A stretch of 17,375 nt of DNA from JBGSWE01 sp049292975 (GCA_049292975.1 JBATRZ010000045.1:1-17375); one strand, 5' to 3'; numbered from the stretch's first letter, positions 6,484 to 13,437 are shown. A program made the numbers and translations. The notes: generated by a model not told the origin, from the sequence alone.

Positions 6484-6558
6484 TTAGCAACCGCTATACC
6501 TTCCTCGTACTAAGTACGTTTTTAGTGCTCCTCGGTATTCAAATATTTTAACTCTCAT
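6484..6558 (-). CDS. 24-residue ORF upstream of the DsbA-like gene
   Basis: On the minus strand, AGGAGG (6564-6569) lies 5 bases before an ATG at 6558, the best ribosome binding site in this part of the window. The frame starts MRVKIFEYRG and ends RGRYSGC before TAA at 6484-6486, leaving 4 bases before the ATG of the DsbA-like gene. It is in a different frame from that gene. It may be a leader peptide that couples translation or a very small basic protein ending in Cys. Alternatively, a frameshift has split an originally longer N-terminus, although the downstream protein already has a complete signal anchor. Confidence 0.5.
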   Translation of the reverse strand: MRVKIFEYRGALKTYLVRGRYSGC

Positions 6559-6612
6559 GTTAGCCTCCTGGTTACTTACGGGATTCATGATCCCCCTCAT
6601 TTCAATGCACCC

Positions 6613-6641
6613 ATAATACCGTACATTCGGACGAATCTCCA
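6613..6641 (-). promoter_or_regulatory. Promoter of the 24-residue ORF and DsbA-like gene
   Basis: On the minus strand, TGGAGA (6636-6641) and TATTAT (6613-6618) are 17 bases apart, with four and five matches to the consensus. Transcription would start near 6606, giving a leader of about 48 nt before the small ORF. Confidence 0.5.
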
Positions 6642-6676
6642 TCCTGGCTGGTGTTTGCCGGTGTGGGCATGTTGGG

Positions 6677-6685
6677 TGCTACAAT
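6677..6685 (+). promoter_or_regulatory. Extended -10 promoter of the CNNM-like gene
   Basis: TGCTACAAT is an extended -10 element only 9 bases before the ATG at 6695. Transcription would start at about 6692, leaving almost no leader, and no ribosome binding site is present, so a leaderless transcript is predicted. Confidence 0.55.
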
Positions 6686-6694
6686 GAATGCAAT

Positions 6695-7702
6695 ATGATA
6701 TTGCTGCTAATTATTGGCTTTGCCGCATCAGTGCTGCTGACGGCTATGTCTCTGTCCTTGCGCAGCTTTACAACACCGCAGCTGCGCTACTGGGCTCGCC
6801 AGGGCGATGCGGACGCTAAGGCGCTGTATCCGCTCAAAGCCCGCGGCTCGGCGGTGCTGCTGACGATAGAACTGTTTAGGGCGCTGGCTATCAGCGGCAC
6901 GCTGGTGACACTGGCCTATTCTATGTGGGGCGGCTTAGCCTGGCTAACCGGCGCAACCGTGCTGTTTGCGGTTTTTGTGGTCCTGAGCGAGCTGTACCTT
7001 AAGCCGCTGGGCACCCGCCTGCTAGTATGGTCCGGTAGTTGGCTGCTAGCCCTGGCGCAATTCCTGAAGCCAGTCACCCTGACCCTGGGCCGCGTACTGG
7101 ACCGGTTCATTGCCAAACAGCCCGTTATCATGACGCGCAGCGAGCTAATGCACACCATCGGCGCTCTTAGTCCTGCCGATACCGACCTGAGTGCGGATGA
7201 GCTGCGCATCATCAAGCACAGTATGGCCTTTGGAGAGAAATCGGTGCACGATATCATGACTCCGCGCAGCGTCATCGTTAGCATCAAGGAAGACGATGTG
7301 TTGAGCCCTGTACTGTTGGACGAGCTGCACAAAAGCGGCCACTCGCGCTTTCCGGTCCTGGCGGCCAACGAAGATCACGCCGCTGGCATCCTGTACACCA
7401 AGGACCTGCATGACCTGAAGCGTCATGGGCTGGCGGGCGAACTCATGCACCGCCCGGTGCACTATGTAAATGAGAACCGCGAGCTGGATCACGTCCTGCA
7501 GGCATTTATTAAGACCAAGCAGCATATGTTCATGGTTGTGAATGAATTCGCCGAGATAACCGGTCTCGTGACTATCGAGGACGTCATGGAACAGATATTA
7601 GGCAAGCCCATCATCGATGAGTTTGACCGCTACGACAGCATGCGCGATGTTGCCGCCGCCCGCGCCAAAATTGTGCGCAAACAGATTAAGATGGTAGAAT
7701 AA
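6695..7702 (+). CDS. CNNM/CorC-type membrane protein (DUF21 and CBS pair)
   Basis: This 335-residue protein has the CNNM/HlyC-CorC architecture. Residues 1 to about 135 form a DUF21 transmembrane domain with three or four helices, including the family-like turn LRSFTTPQLRYWARQGDADA. A tandem CBS pair spans about 183-310, with MTPRSVIVSI, SRFPVLAANEDHAAGILYTKDL and TGLVTIEDVMEQILG as landmarks. The separate C-terminal CorC_HlyC domain seen in many bacterial members is absent; the protein ends soon after the second CBS motif with a basic tail. Relatives are implicated in magnesium or cobalt efflux and membrane ion homeostasis, with the CBS pair sensing ATP-Mg. The substrate here is an inference. 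The start is fixed by a -10 box 9 bases upstream, with no ribosome binding site. Confidence 0.87.
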   Translation: MILLLIIGFAASVLLTAMSLSLRSFTTPQLRYWARQGDADAKALYPLKARGSAVLLTIELFRALAISGTLVTLAYSMWGGLAWLTGATVLFAVFVVLSELYLKPLGTRLLVWSGSWLLALAQFLKPVTLTLGRVLDRFIAKQPVIMTRSELMHTIGALSPADTDLSADELRIIKHSMAFGEKSVHDIMTPRSVIVSIKEDDVLSPVLLDELHKSGHSRFPVLAANEDHAAGILYTKDLHDLKRHGLAGELMHRPVHYVNENRELDHVLQAFIKTKQHMFMVVNEFAEITGLVTIEDVMEQILGKPIIDEFDRYDSMRDVAAARAKIVRKQIKMVE

Positions 7703-7943
7703 CCCCCCATTATGTCACTGGGTCTAACAGCGAGATCGCTGGAGAAATCCAGGCGAGAGAACAGGAAGAGATAGCCCGGTTGGTGCGTATGGACTGCAAC
7801 TGCTTGTAGCTGATGCATTGAGTGAGCCTGCGATGATCAAGCGGCAGGCAGAGGAGTTGGCCGAAGCGATGGCAAATAACCGCGAGACCGCAAGCCGCTA
7901 TGATTGGCGCCGGCACGAGACTAAACCAATACAGATAGACTAG
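7700..7943 (+). pseudogene. Frameshifted coding remnant (candidate)
   Basis: Two overlapping frames read like one broken protein. The first gives HYVTGSNSEIAGEIQ followed by AREQEEIARLV up to about 7780. The second, open from 7728 to TAG 7941-7943, continues with AYGLQLLVADALSEPAM and a helical stretch containing KRQAEELAEAMANNRE. A single indel near 7783 would join them. Both halves have the Ala/Glu-rich helical composition of real protein here, but neither has a convincing start and no family was recognised. The second half alone could be a 36-residue ORF from ATG 7833. Confidence 0.35.
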
Positions 7944-8087
7944 AAATAACTCCTTGGTTCATGGCGATTAATCTTCCAAAAGGAGAAAGAGAGGGCTGAT
8001 TGTCCAGCCAAGGCCCATGAGGGTTTGAAGGGCTGTCTGCGGCAGGGTCGAAGATGAGCGCCTTTTACCCTAGAGCGGAGGAGCGTT
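7944..8087. other. No identifiable gene
   Basis: Only very short frames are present: 12 codons from ATG 7961, and 18 codons from ATG 8054 (starting MSAFYPRAEERF) that ends at TAG 8108-8110 inside the next ORF. The latter may be the displaced start of the ORF at 8088. No promoter, terminator or repeat was identified. Confidence 0.4.
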
Positions 8088-8264
8088 TTGCTGGCTATAA
8101 ATCTCCATAGCGGTGAGGCAACCTCTTATACCGAGGACCGCATAGATAGCGCGGTACACGAGATTATGAAATCTGCAGGCACGATGGCAATCGGTATTTT
8201 GCACAGCACCATTGGTTCGTTAAATAACCTCTACGTTTTCTGTCCGGCCGGACCAAAAGTGTAG
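8088..8264 (+). CDS. 58-residue ORF, possibly truncated (candidate)
   Basis: TTG 8088 is preceded by GGAGGAG (8077-8083) at close spacing. The protein reads as ordinary coding sequence (LLAINLHSGEATSYTEDRID, then AVHEIMKSAGTMAIGILHST) up to LNNLYVF. The last residues (CPAGPKV) and the TAG stop lie inside the 36-bp palindrome at 8230-8265, which suggests that the reading frame was cut short by arrival of the palindrome-bounded module to its right. Its start may also be damaged, since an ORF in another frame (from ATG 8054) overlaps it. No family was recognised, and it may be a remnant rather than a working gene. Confidence 0.35.
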   Translation: MLAINLHSGEATSYTEDRIDSAVHEIMKSAGTMAIGILHSTIGSLNNLYVFCPAGPKV

Positions 8265-8265
8265 A
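8230..8265. repeat. 36-bp palindrome, distal copy
   Basis: TCTAC at the left end and GTAGA at the right frame a perfect 12-bp core, GTCCGGCCGGAC (8242-8253), with partly complementary TTTT and AAAA stretches between. It aligns without gaps to the palindrome at 8735-8770, same length and orientation, with 28 of 36 bases identical. It ends 3 bases from the stop codon of the PaaX/Cas2-like gene. Confidence 0.75.
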
Positions 8266-8268
8266 TGA

Positions 8269-8733
8269 TTAACAGATGCGAGCTGCCTCGTATACTTGAA
8301 CATAGGCGCTCAAGCCAAGATGCTCGACAAGCCTCCTTGTGTGTTCGGTATAGTCATTGTCGCTCAGCCAGACACTTTGCTGGGCTTGGCGGAATCCCAA
8401 GCGCTTCAGATAGCCTCGGAATGCGCGCCGCAGATTGGCTTCGTCTTCTGGAATATCAAAAATGACCATCAGCACCACATCCTTCTGCAATTTTTTGGCC
8501 ACGAAAGGCAGCACTTTTTCCCAGCCATCAAACGAAAGCTCGCAGGTATCCTGCACAAGCCCGCGTTTTTCGGCACGGTAATATGCGGCCTGAAGGGTTT
8601 TTCGCTTGTGGTTCGAAAGGCGCTCGAGTTCGTTAAAGAACTGGCTAGGGTTAAACGCAAGCATCATGTTGGCGCGTGAGTAAGGCATGAGACCCTTGAG
8701 AACAAAAACAAGTGGAGAATCTTCGCGTTTCAT
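8269..8733 (-). CDS. PaaX-like regulator with Cas2-like fold domain
   Basis: This 154-residue protein resembles the central and C-terminal parts of PaaX-type repressors. Residues 1-75 are basic and helical (RLSNHKRKTLQAAYYRAEKR), probably DNA-contacting and much shorter than the usual PaaX winged helix. Residues about 80-150 (DVVLMVIFDIPEDEANLRRA, then LKRLGFRQAQQSVWLSDND) have the ferredoxin-like Cas2-type pattern: a hydrophobic strand ending in DIPE, a helix, then GFRQAQQSVW. The PaaX family regulates genes by binding palindromes; relatives with this Cas2-like domain are common in Patescibacteria genomes. No cas1 or CRISPR array is nearby, so it is not a CRISPR adaptation gene. The gene is flanked within a few bases on each side by a 36-bp palindrome. 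The start is fixed by a -10 box 6 bases upstream, giving a leaderless transcript overlapping the palindrome, so autorepression is likely. Confidence 0.72.
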   Translation of the reverse strand: MKREDSPLVFVLKGLMPYSRANMMLAFNPSQFFNELERLSNHKRKTLQAAYYRAEKRGLVQDTCELSFDGWEKVLPFVAKKLQKDVVLMVIFDIPEDEANLRRAFRGYLKRLGFRQAQQSVWLSDNDYTEHTRRLVEHLGLSAYVQVYEAARIC

Positions 8734-8734
8734 A

Positions 8735-8770
8735 TCTACATAATACGTCCGGCCAGACTAAAAATGTAGA
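8735..8770 (-). promoter_or_regulatory. 36-bp palindrome, promoter copy: operator and -10 of the PaaX-like gene
   Basis: TCTACAT (8735-8741) and ATGTAGA (8764-8770) are perfect 7-bp inverted arms around the core GTCCGGCCAGAC (8747-8758). On the minus strand, TATTAT at 8740-8745 is a good -10 box, 6 bases before the ATG at 8733, with only weak -35 candidates. The left arm overlaps this -10, so a bound protein would block the promoter. Confidence 0.65.
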
Positions 8771-8794
8771 AATGACTCTTTAAGACGAACTTTG

Positions 8795-8803
8795 TGGTAG
8801 AAT
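8795..8803 (+). promoter_or_regulatory. Extended -10 promoter of the aspS unit
   Basis: TGGTAGAAT is an extended -10 element. Transcription would start near 8810, giving aspS a leader of about 115 nt that contains a 14-codon ORF and a hairpin. It is 25 bases from the palindrome at 8735-8770, so the PaaX-like protein might also affect it. Confidence 0.5.
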
Positions 8804-8813
8804 GACCCCTGAT

Positions 8814-8858
8814 ATGAGTTGGTTTCATTCAAATAATAATTCACGGGCTGCCAAGTAG
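8814..8858 (+). CDS. 14-residue leader peptide ORF of aspS (candidate)
   Basis: ATG 8814 lies 10 bases after the -10 box, so translation could begin on a nearly leaderless end. The peptide MSWFHSNNNSRAAK has three consecutive AAT (Asn) codons at 8832-8840 and stops at TAG 8856-8858. Its last codons lie in the left arm of a hairpin: GGGCT (8845-8849) and GTAG (8855-8858) pair with CTAC (8876-8879) and AGCCC (8880-8884). Stalling at Asn codons would keep this stem open. That is the logic of leader-peptide attenuation, but no T-run terminator is visible, so any effect would be on translation or RNA stability. It could also be a chance ORF. Confidence 0.35.
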   Translation: MSWFHSNNNSRAAK

Positions 8859-8925
8859 ACCAGGCGGTTACTTTGCTACAGCCCCGAATCAGCCACCAAC
8901 CAGTCTAAAAATTTAGGAACATCTC

Positions 8926-10674
8926 ATGAAACGAACACTAGCTACCGAGTCAGCAGGTCAGGTAGACGAACAGATTAAAGTGCAGGGTTGGGTGCATTCA
9001 CGGCGTGATCACGGCGGCCTGATATTCATTGACCTGCGCGACCACAGCGGTATCGTGCAGCTGACCATCGGGCAGGGCACCGAAGGCTTCGGTCTGGCCG
9101 AGGAACTACGGGACGAATACGTCATCGAGGCTAACGGCACCGTCAAGGAACGGGCCGGGGAGCTGAAGAATCCCAACATTCCGACAGGTGCGATTGAGCT
9201 GGTCGTAAGCTCTTTGCGCATTCTCAACAAGTCAGAGGCATTGCCGATACTGGTCAATTCGGCCCAGAATATCTCAGAGGACAGTCGTCTGCGTTACCGT
9301 TATCTTGATCTGCGCCGCCCAAAGATGCAGCGGACTCTGAAGCGCCGTGCCGAATACTACAGCTTCATCCGCGCTTACATGGAGGAGAACGAATTTACAG
9401 AGGTCGCTACGCCCATTCTGGCCAACTCCAGCCCCGAGGGTGCGCGTGATTTTTTGGTGCCCTCACGCGTGCACCAAGGTATGTTTTACGCCTTGCCGCA
9501 AGCTCCGCAGCAGTTCAAGCAGCTGCTTATGGTGGGCGGCGTGCCGCGCTACTACCAGATAGCTACCTGTTTTAGGGACGAAGACCCGCGGGCCGATCGC
9601 CTGTACGGCGATTTTTACCAGCTTGATCTGGAAATGTCATTTGTAGAAGACGGTGAAGAAATCCGCAGTACCATGGAGCCGCTCATCAAGCGCCTGGTGA
9701 GCGAATTCGCCGGCAAGAACCTGCTGTATGAAGACGTGCCGCGCATCACCTATGCCGAGGCTATGGAGCGTTTTGGCTCGGACAAGCCGGATCTGCGCTT
9801 TGGTATGGAGCTGATTGACCTAACGGACGAGCTGCGCGATTGCGGCTTCGGCGTCTTTACTGGTGCCATTCAAAGTGGCGGAGCAGTCAAGGTCATCCGT
9901 GTACCGGCAGTATTCAGCCGTTCGCAGGTAGATGCGCTTACTGAGAAAGTTAAGGCCGAGGGTGCCGGCGGCCTGCCGTACATGGTCATGGAGAACGGCC
10001 AGCTGACCGCCAGCATTGCCAAATTCTTCAGCCCCGAGGATCTGGCCAAGATAGCCGCTAAGACAGAGGTGCAGGACGGCGAGACGCTGCTGTTTGGTTC
10101 TGATAGCCGGGCCAAAGTAAACAAAGTGCTAGGCAGCCTGCGCAGCCACTTGGGCGGCCAGCTGGAACTAAAGGATCCCGATATCGTAGCCCTGGCCTGG
10201 ATCGTCGATTTTCCGTTCTATGAGCTAGATGAGAAAACGGGCAAGCTCGACTTTGGCCACAACCCGTTCAGCATGCCGAAGGGCGGTCTGGGCTCACTGG
10301 AATCCGAAGACAAGTTGGGCATCGTGGCCGACCAGTACGACATGGTGGCCAACGGCTACGAGATTTGCTCGGGCGCGGTGCGCAATCACAACCCCGAAAT
10401 CATGTACAAGGTCTTCGGCGCGCTTGGATACGATGAGAAATACGTCGAGGCCAAGTTTGGTGCCATGCTAAACGCCTTCAAATACGGCGCGCCGCCGCAC
10501 GCCGGCTGCGCCTTTGGTCTGGACCGCATCTTTATGGTGCTGACCGGCGAGGACAACATCCGCGAAGTCGTAGCCTTCCCCAAGAACGGCAGCGGCGTAG
10601 ATGTTATGATGGCATCCCCCAGCGCGGCGGACGAAGCCCAGCTTAAAGAGCTTGGCATCAAACGCGTGGCCTAA
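8926..10674 (+). CDS. aspS: Aspartyl-tRNA synthetase, probably non-discriminating
   Basis: This 582-residue protein has the bacterial AspRS layout. An OB-fold anticodon-binding domain spans about 1-105 (VQGWVHSRRDHGGLIFIDLR). The class II catalytic core follows with motif 2 at FRDEDPRADRLYGDFYQLDL, the bacterial GAD insertion lies at roughly 285-410, and motif 3 is GAPPHAGCAFGLDRIFMVLT. It attaches Asp to tRNA. In Pseudomonas AspRS, a His in the RRDHGG position marks enzymes that also charge tRNA-Asn, while Leu marks tRNA-Asp-specific enzymes; here residue 29 is His. So this enzyme probably makes Asp-tRNA-Asn for later amidation by GatCAB. Motif 2 has RLYGDFYQ where most bacterial AspRS have RQPEFTQ, one residue longer. 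ATG 8926 has TTTAGGAAC upstream as a modest ribosome binding site. Confidence 0.95.
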   Translation: MKRTLATESAGQVDEQIKVQGWVHSRRDHGGLIFIDLRDHSGIVQLTIGQGTEGFGLAEELRDEYVIEANGTVKERAGELKNPNIPTGAIELVVSSLRILNKSEALPILVNSAQNISEDSRLRYRYLDLRRPKMQRTLKRRAEYYSFIRAYMEENEFTEVATPILANSSPEGARDFLVPSRVHQGMFYALPQAPQQFKQLLMVGGVPRYYQIATCFRDEDPRADRLYGDFYQLDLEMSFVEDGEEIRSTMEPLIKRLVSEFAGKNLLYEDVPRITYAEAMERFGSDKPDLRFGMELIDLTDELRDCGFGVFTGAIQSGGAVKVIRVPAVFSRSQVDALTEKVKAEGAGGLPYMVMENGQLTASIAKFFSPEDLAKIAAKTEVQDGETLLFGSDSRAKVNKVLGSLRSHLGGQLELKDPDIVALAWIVDFPFYELDEKTGKLDFGHNPFSMPKGGLGSLESEDKLGIVADQYDMVANGYEICSGAVRNHNPEIMYKVFGALGYDEKYVEAKFGAMLNAFKYGAPPHAGCAFGLDRIFMVLTGEDNIREVVAFPKNGSGVDVMMASPSAADEAQLKELGIKRVA

Positions 10675-10777
10675 GGCTATAATTTGGGCAGATTATCCTG
10701 GGTTTTAAGGATGCCATAAGCTGCTGCGCGGTTGGATACCAAGGCCGGAATTTGCACTAGGGACTGCCAGAGACCTT

Positions 10778-10786
10778 TGCTATGAT
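10778..10786 (+). promoter_or_regulatory. Extended -10 promoter of the 10829 gene
   Basis: TGCTATGAT forms an extended -10 element. Transcription would start near 10793, about 36 bases before the TTG start at 10829, which has AAGGA upstream. No good -35 lies at the standard distance; TTGCAC at 10752-10757 is 23 bases away. Confidence 0.45.
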
Positions 10787-10828
10787 AGATCTAAGCATAA
10801 ACATTAAATATCTGTAAGGAAACCTACC

Positions 10829-11257
10829 TTGGATACAGCAAGTCCCATCAACACCAGGAATTCACAAGAAAGCCAGAGTCCGCAAGACACCGGAACGCCT
10901 GGCGCCAGCGACGCAGCAGATTTCCAATCAACCGCTCCTGCGGCAACCTTAAACGAGGGTGCAAAAAATTTGACCGTCCAGGAGACGGGCGAACCCGCCG
11001 ATGCTATTGCCAAGGTTACGGAAGGCTGGCCGGCAGCTTGGGTTATCGGTATCGTCCTGCTTGTGGCCGCCGGCGGCTTTATCTTCTATAAGTTGCTCAA
11101 AGAATCCATCGACGAAACGGCTGAACCAGCGCCCGCGCCTAAGCCTGCCGCATCCAAGAAGCCGGCCGCCGCTGCCAAGAAATCCGCTGCACAGCGGAGT
11201 GCCAAGAAAAAGTCAGCCCCCAACCAGCGCAAAAAGAATTCCCGCAAGCGCAAATAA
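10829..11257 (+). CDS. Single-pass membrane protein with Lys/Ala-rich tail
   Basis: This 142-residue protein has three parts. Residues 1-65 are disordered (Ser/Gln/Thr/Pro-rich), residues about 67-89 are a membrane helix (WPAAWVIGIVLLVAAGGFIF), and the tail is a Lys/Ala/Pro-rich repeat-like stretch of the AAAKKSAAQRSAKKKSAP type. A histone-like basic tail after a membrane segment suggests binding to nucleic acid, cell-wall polymer or a negatively charged surface, but no family is recognised. The start is TTG 10829, with TAAGGAAA about 8 bases upstream; no ATG is available nearby. It precedes the larger membrane protein at 11308, which has its own -10 box, so the two need not be co-transcribed. 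Confidence 0.7.
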   Translation: MDTASPINTRNSQESQSPQDTGTPGASDAADFQSTAPAATLNEGAKNLTVQETGEPADAIAKVTEGWPAAWVIGIVLLVAAGGFIFYKLLKESIDETAEPAPAPKPAASKKPAAAAKKSAAQRSAKKKSAPNQRKKNSRKRK

Positions 11258-11290
11258 CAAGCTCCCACACTGCTCTAAACATAAGCAGTT

Positions 11291-11299
11291 TGCTATAAT
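11291..11299 (+). promoter_or_regulatory. Extended -10 promoter of the beta-propeller gene
   Basis: TGCTATAAT is a perfect extended -10 element ending 8 bases before ATG 11308. The transcript would start within a base or two of the start codon, so it is probably leaderless. This also rules against the TTG at 11299 as the start. Confidence 0.6.
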
Positions 11300-11307
11300 T
11301 GTATCAA

Positions 11308-13413
11308 ATGAACACCGCCCCGAAGGTCCCCGGCAAGGGGGGCAAGAAACTGCCCCCTATCAGTAAATTCGCAATAGAACCCGCCCTGCCCACCGGCAAG
11401 AGCACCATTAAAGTACTCAAGGATACCGAGACCCGTGATCTTGCGGCCGCTGCCGAGGACGCCAACAAAGAGCTTAGCGCCCTAAGTGACGGCGTAAAAA
11501 TTAAAGTGGTCGTGAACACGCCCGGCGCACCAAAATCGCCAGACAACGAACTGGGCAGCCTGGATGAGCCTGCGGCGCCTATCGCCGATGAGCTGATCGA
11601 AACTTCGGAATCAGAGGAGGCTAACGATCCCCTCGCAGAATCACCAGCTGCGCCCAAAGATGATGAACCCAAGGCACCCGCCAAAAACGCAGACGACGAT
11701 GGCATATCAGACGATCCCCTCACCGTTAAAGCGGTCGATGACATTATTGCCGAAGAGGCAGACAAGCTGCTCGAGGCCGAAGACGAAGAGCGCGAGGCCT
11801 TTGCGCTGGCTCAGGCAATGCCAAAGCAGCGTAATTTCCTGGCGCGCGCTTTGTCACGCCCGGGCGTGCGCTGGGGCTTGTTCATCGTGCTCGCCGCGGG
11901 CTTACTTGCGGCCGGCCTGGCGCCCGGCAGCCGTTATTACGCGCTTAACGCGGCCGGTGTGCGCTCCAGCCTGGAGCTCAAGGTCATAGATACCACTACC
12001 CAATTGCCGCTAAAGAATGTCATAGTCAGCGCCGGCGGCGCAGCGGCCCAGACCGATGATAACGGCATAGCCAAGCTGGCGGGCGTCCGTCTGGGCGCCA
12101 CCAAGCTCGTCATAGAAAAACGCGCGTTTTCTAAGATAGAGAAACACATAACCGTGGGCTGGGGCAGCAACCCGCTTGGTGAATTCCAGGCTAAAGCCAT
12201 TGGCGCGCAGTACAGCTTTGCCGTCAAGGATTACCTAACCGGCCAGCCGGTGTTAGGTGCGGCCGCTAAATCGGGCGACGGCGACGCTATCGCCGATAAA
12301 GACGGCAATATCGTTCTGACCCTAGATACGGCTGCCCAAGAAGATGATGCCTTGGTTGAGGTGTTTATCCGTGCCGATGGCTACCGCGAAGAGCGCGTAG
12401 AGGTGGCGGTAAGCAACCGTGAGGCCCAAGCAGTCGAGCTGGTACCGGCCCGCAAGCACGTCTTTGTATCCAAGCGCTCAGGCAAATCCGATGTCTATAC
12501 GGTGGACATAGACGGCAAAAACGAGCAGAAGCTAGTTGAGGGCACCGGCCTGGAGCGCGATGATATCGCCCTTATTCCAAATGCCAAGGAGCCTTACGCC
12601 GCTTTGGTGACAACGCGCGAGCGGGTTACCAACGCCAGCGGCTATCTGCTGAGCACGCTTTACCTGGTAGACACATCAAGCGGCAAGCTCACCAAAATCG
12701 ACCAATCCGAGAAAATACAGGTTGCAGGCTGGTCCAAAGAAGGCCGCCTGGTCTATGTCAAGATAGCCTCGGGTGCCGGCGGGGCCGATCCCAAGCGCCA
12801 CCGTATCATGAGCTTCAACAGCAAGGATTTCGGTGATATGAAGGAACTGGCCACAGCCAACGCTTTCAACAACGTGCTGCTGGCGGGCGAGCGGGTTTAC
12901 TGGTCGCCCTCAAACGCATTCCTAGAAGATGATAACCCCGGCGCTTTTGCTATAGGCGTGGATGGCCAAGATAAGCAGGATCTAGTGACGGGCAGGGAAA
13001 TAACCGTCATGCAGCGCAATGCCTACGAAGCACTCGATCTTAGCGACGGCACCAATTGGTTCACCTACGCGCTTGGCAGCAACACCGCTGCCGCGGAATC
13101 CAAGGCACCGGCCGAGCAAGCCGGCAAGCTGTACGTAGATAACCAGGGCAGCACCTTCAGCCTATGGGTGGAAGATCGCGGCGGCAAGGGCACGTTGCAT
13201 GCCTATGACCGCACAGCCCGCAAAGATTCCAGCCTTGCATCTATCAGCGGGCTCAAGGAGCCTATGTACTGGCTCAGTGCACGCGTTGCCGTATTCAGGG
13301 TCAAGGACAGCCGCGAGACGGCCGATTACGCTGTATCCTTGGACGGCGGCGAACCCCGCAAGATAACTAATACCGCCAACACCGCCGGCATCGACCGGCT
13401 CAATAGTTATTAG
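11308..13413 (+). CDS. Membrane-anchored protein with beta-sandwich and TolB-like propeller domains
   Basis: The protein has 701 residues from ATG 11308. Residues 1 to about 175 are acidic and disordered (many Glu/Asp/Ala/Pro). Residues about 186-206 are a membrane helix (WGLFIVLAAGLLAAGLAPGS) preceded by basic residues. Beyond it, two modules of about 90 residues (LELKVIDTTTQLPLKNVIVS ... DDNGIAKL, and YSFAVKDYLTGQPVLGAAAK ... DKDGNIVL) resemble carboxypeptidase-regulatory or Ig-like beta sandwiches. From about 390 to the end, repeated strand patterns such as KHVFVSKRSGKSDVYTVDID and GAFAIGVDGQDKQDLV look like TolB-type propeller blades. It is probably a surface protein binding a ligand or partner outside the cell; the specific role is unknown. 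It is separated from the following island by hairpins and a strong terminator. Confidence 0.75.
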   Translation: MNTAPKVPGKGGKKLPPISKFAIEPALPTGKSTIKVLKDTETRDLAAAAEDANKELSALSDGVKIKVVVNTPGAPKSPDNELGSLDEPAAPIADELIETSESEEANDPLAESPAAPKDDEPKAPAKNADDDGISDDPLTVKAVDDIIAEEADKLLEAEDEEREAFALAQAMPKQRNFLARALSRPGVRWGLFIVLAAGLLAAGLAPGSRYYALNAAGVRSSLELKVIDTTTQLPLKNVIVSAGGAAAQTDDNGIAKLAGVRLGATKLVIEKRAFSKIEKHITVGWGSNPLGEFQAKAIGAQYSFAVKDYLTGQPVLGAAAKSGDGDAIADKDGNIVLTLDTAAQEDDALVEVFIRADGYREERVEVAVSNREAQAVELVPARKHVFVSKRSGKSDVYTVDIDGKNEQKLVEGTGLERDDIALIPNAKEPYAALVTTRERVTNASGYLLSTLYLVDTSSGKLTKIDQSEKIQVAGWSKEGRLVYVKIASGAGGADPKRHRIMSFNSKDFGDMKELATANAFNNVLLAGERVYWSPSNAFLEDDNPGAFAIGVDGQDKQDLVTGREITVMQRNAYEALDLSDGTNWFTYALGSNTAAAESKAPAEQAGKLYVDNQGSTFSLWVEDRGGKGTLHAYDRTARKDSSLASISGLKEPMYWLSARVAVFRVKDSRETADYAVSLDGGEPRKITNTANTAGIDRLNSY

Positions 13414-13437
13414 CGTAATCGAGACACCCATTCGCGG

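Noticed and set aside
8269..8733. CRISPR adaptation gene cas2
   Set aside because: The Cas2-like fold also occurs in PaaX proteins; there is an N-terminal basic helical part, and no cas1, repeats or spacers are nearby. The flanking palindromes are two copies only.
9347..10471. Shadow ORFs inside aspS
   Set aside because: They lie in other frames of a well-supported gene and have the Arg/Ser/Thr-rich composition typical of out-of-frame reading.
10678..10683. TATAAT box just after the aspS stop
   Set aside because: It is a perfect -10 by sequence, but no -35, ORF or RNA structure with terminator follows closely; the better-placed box for the next gene is at 10781.
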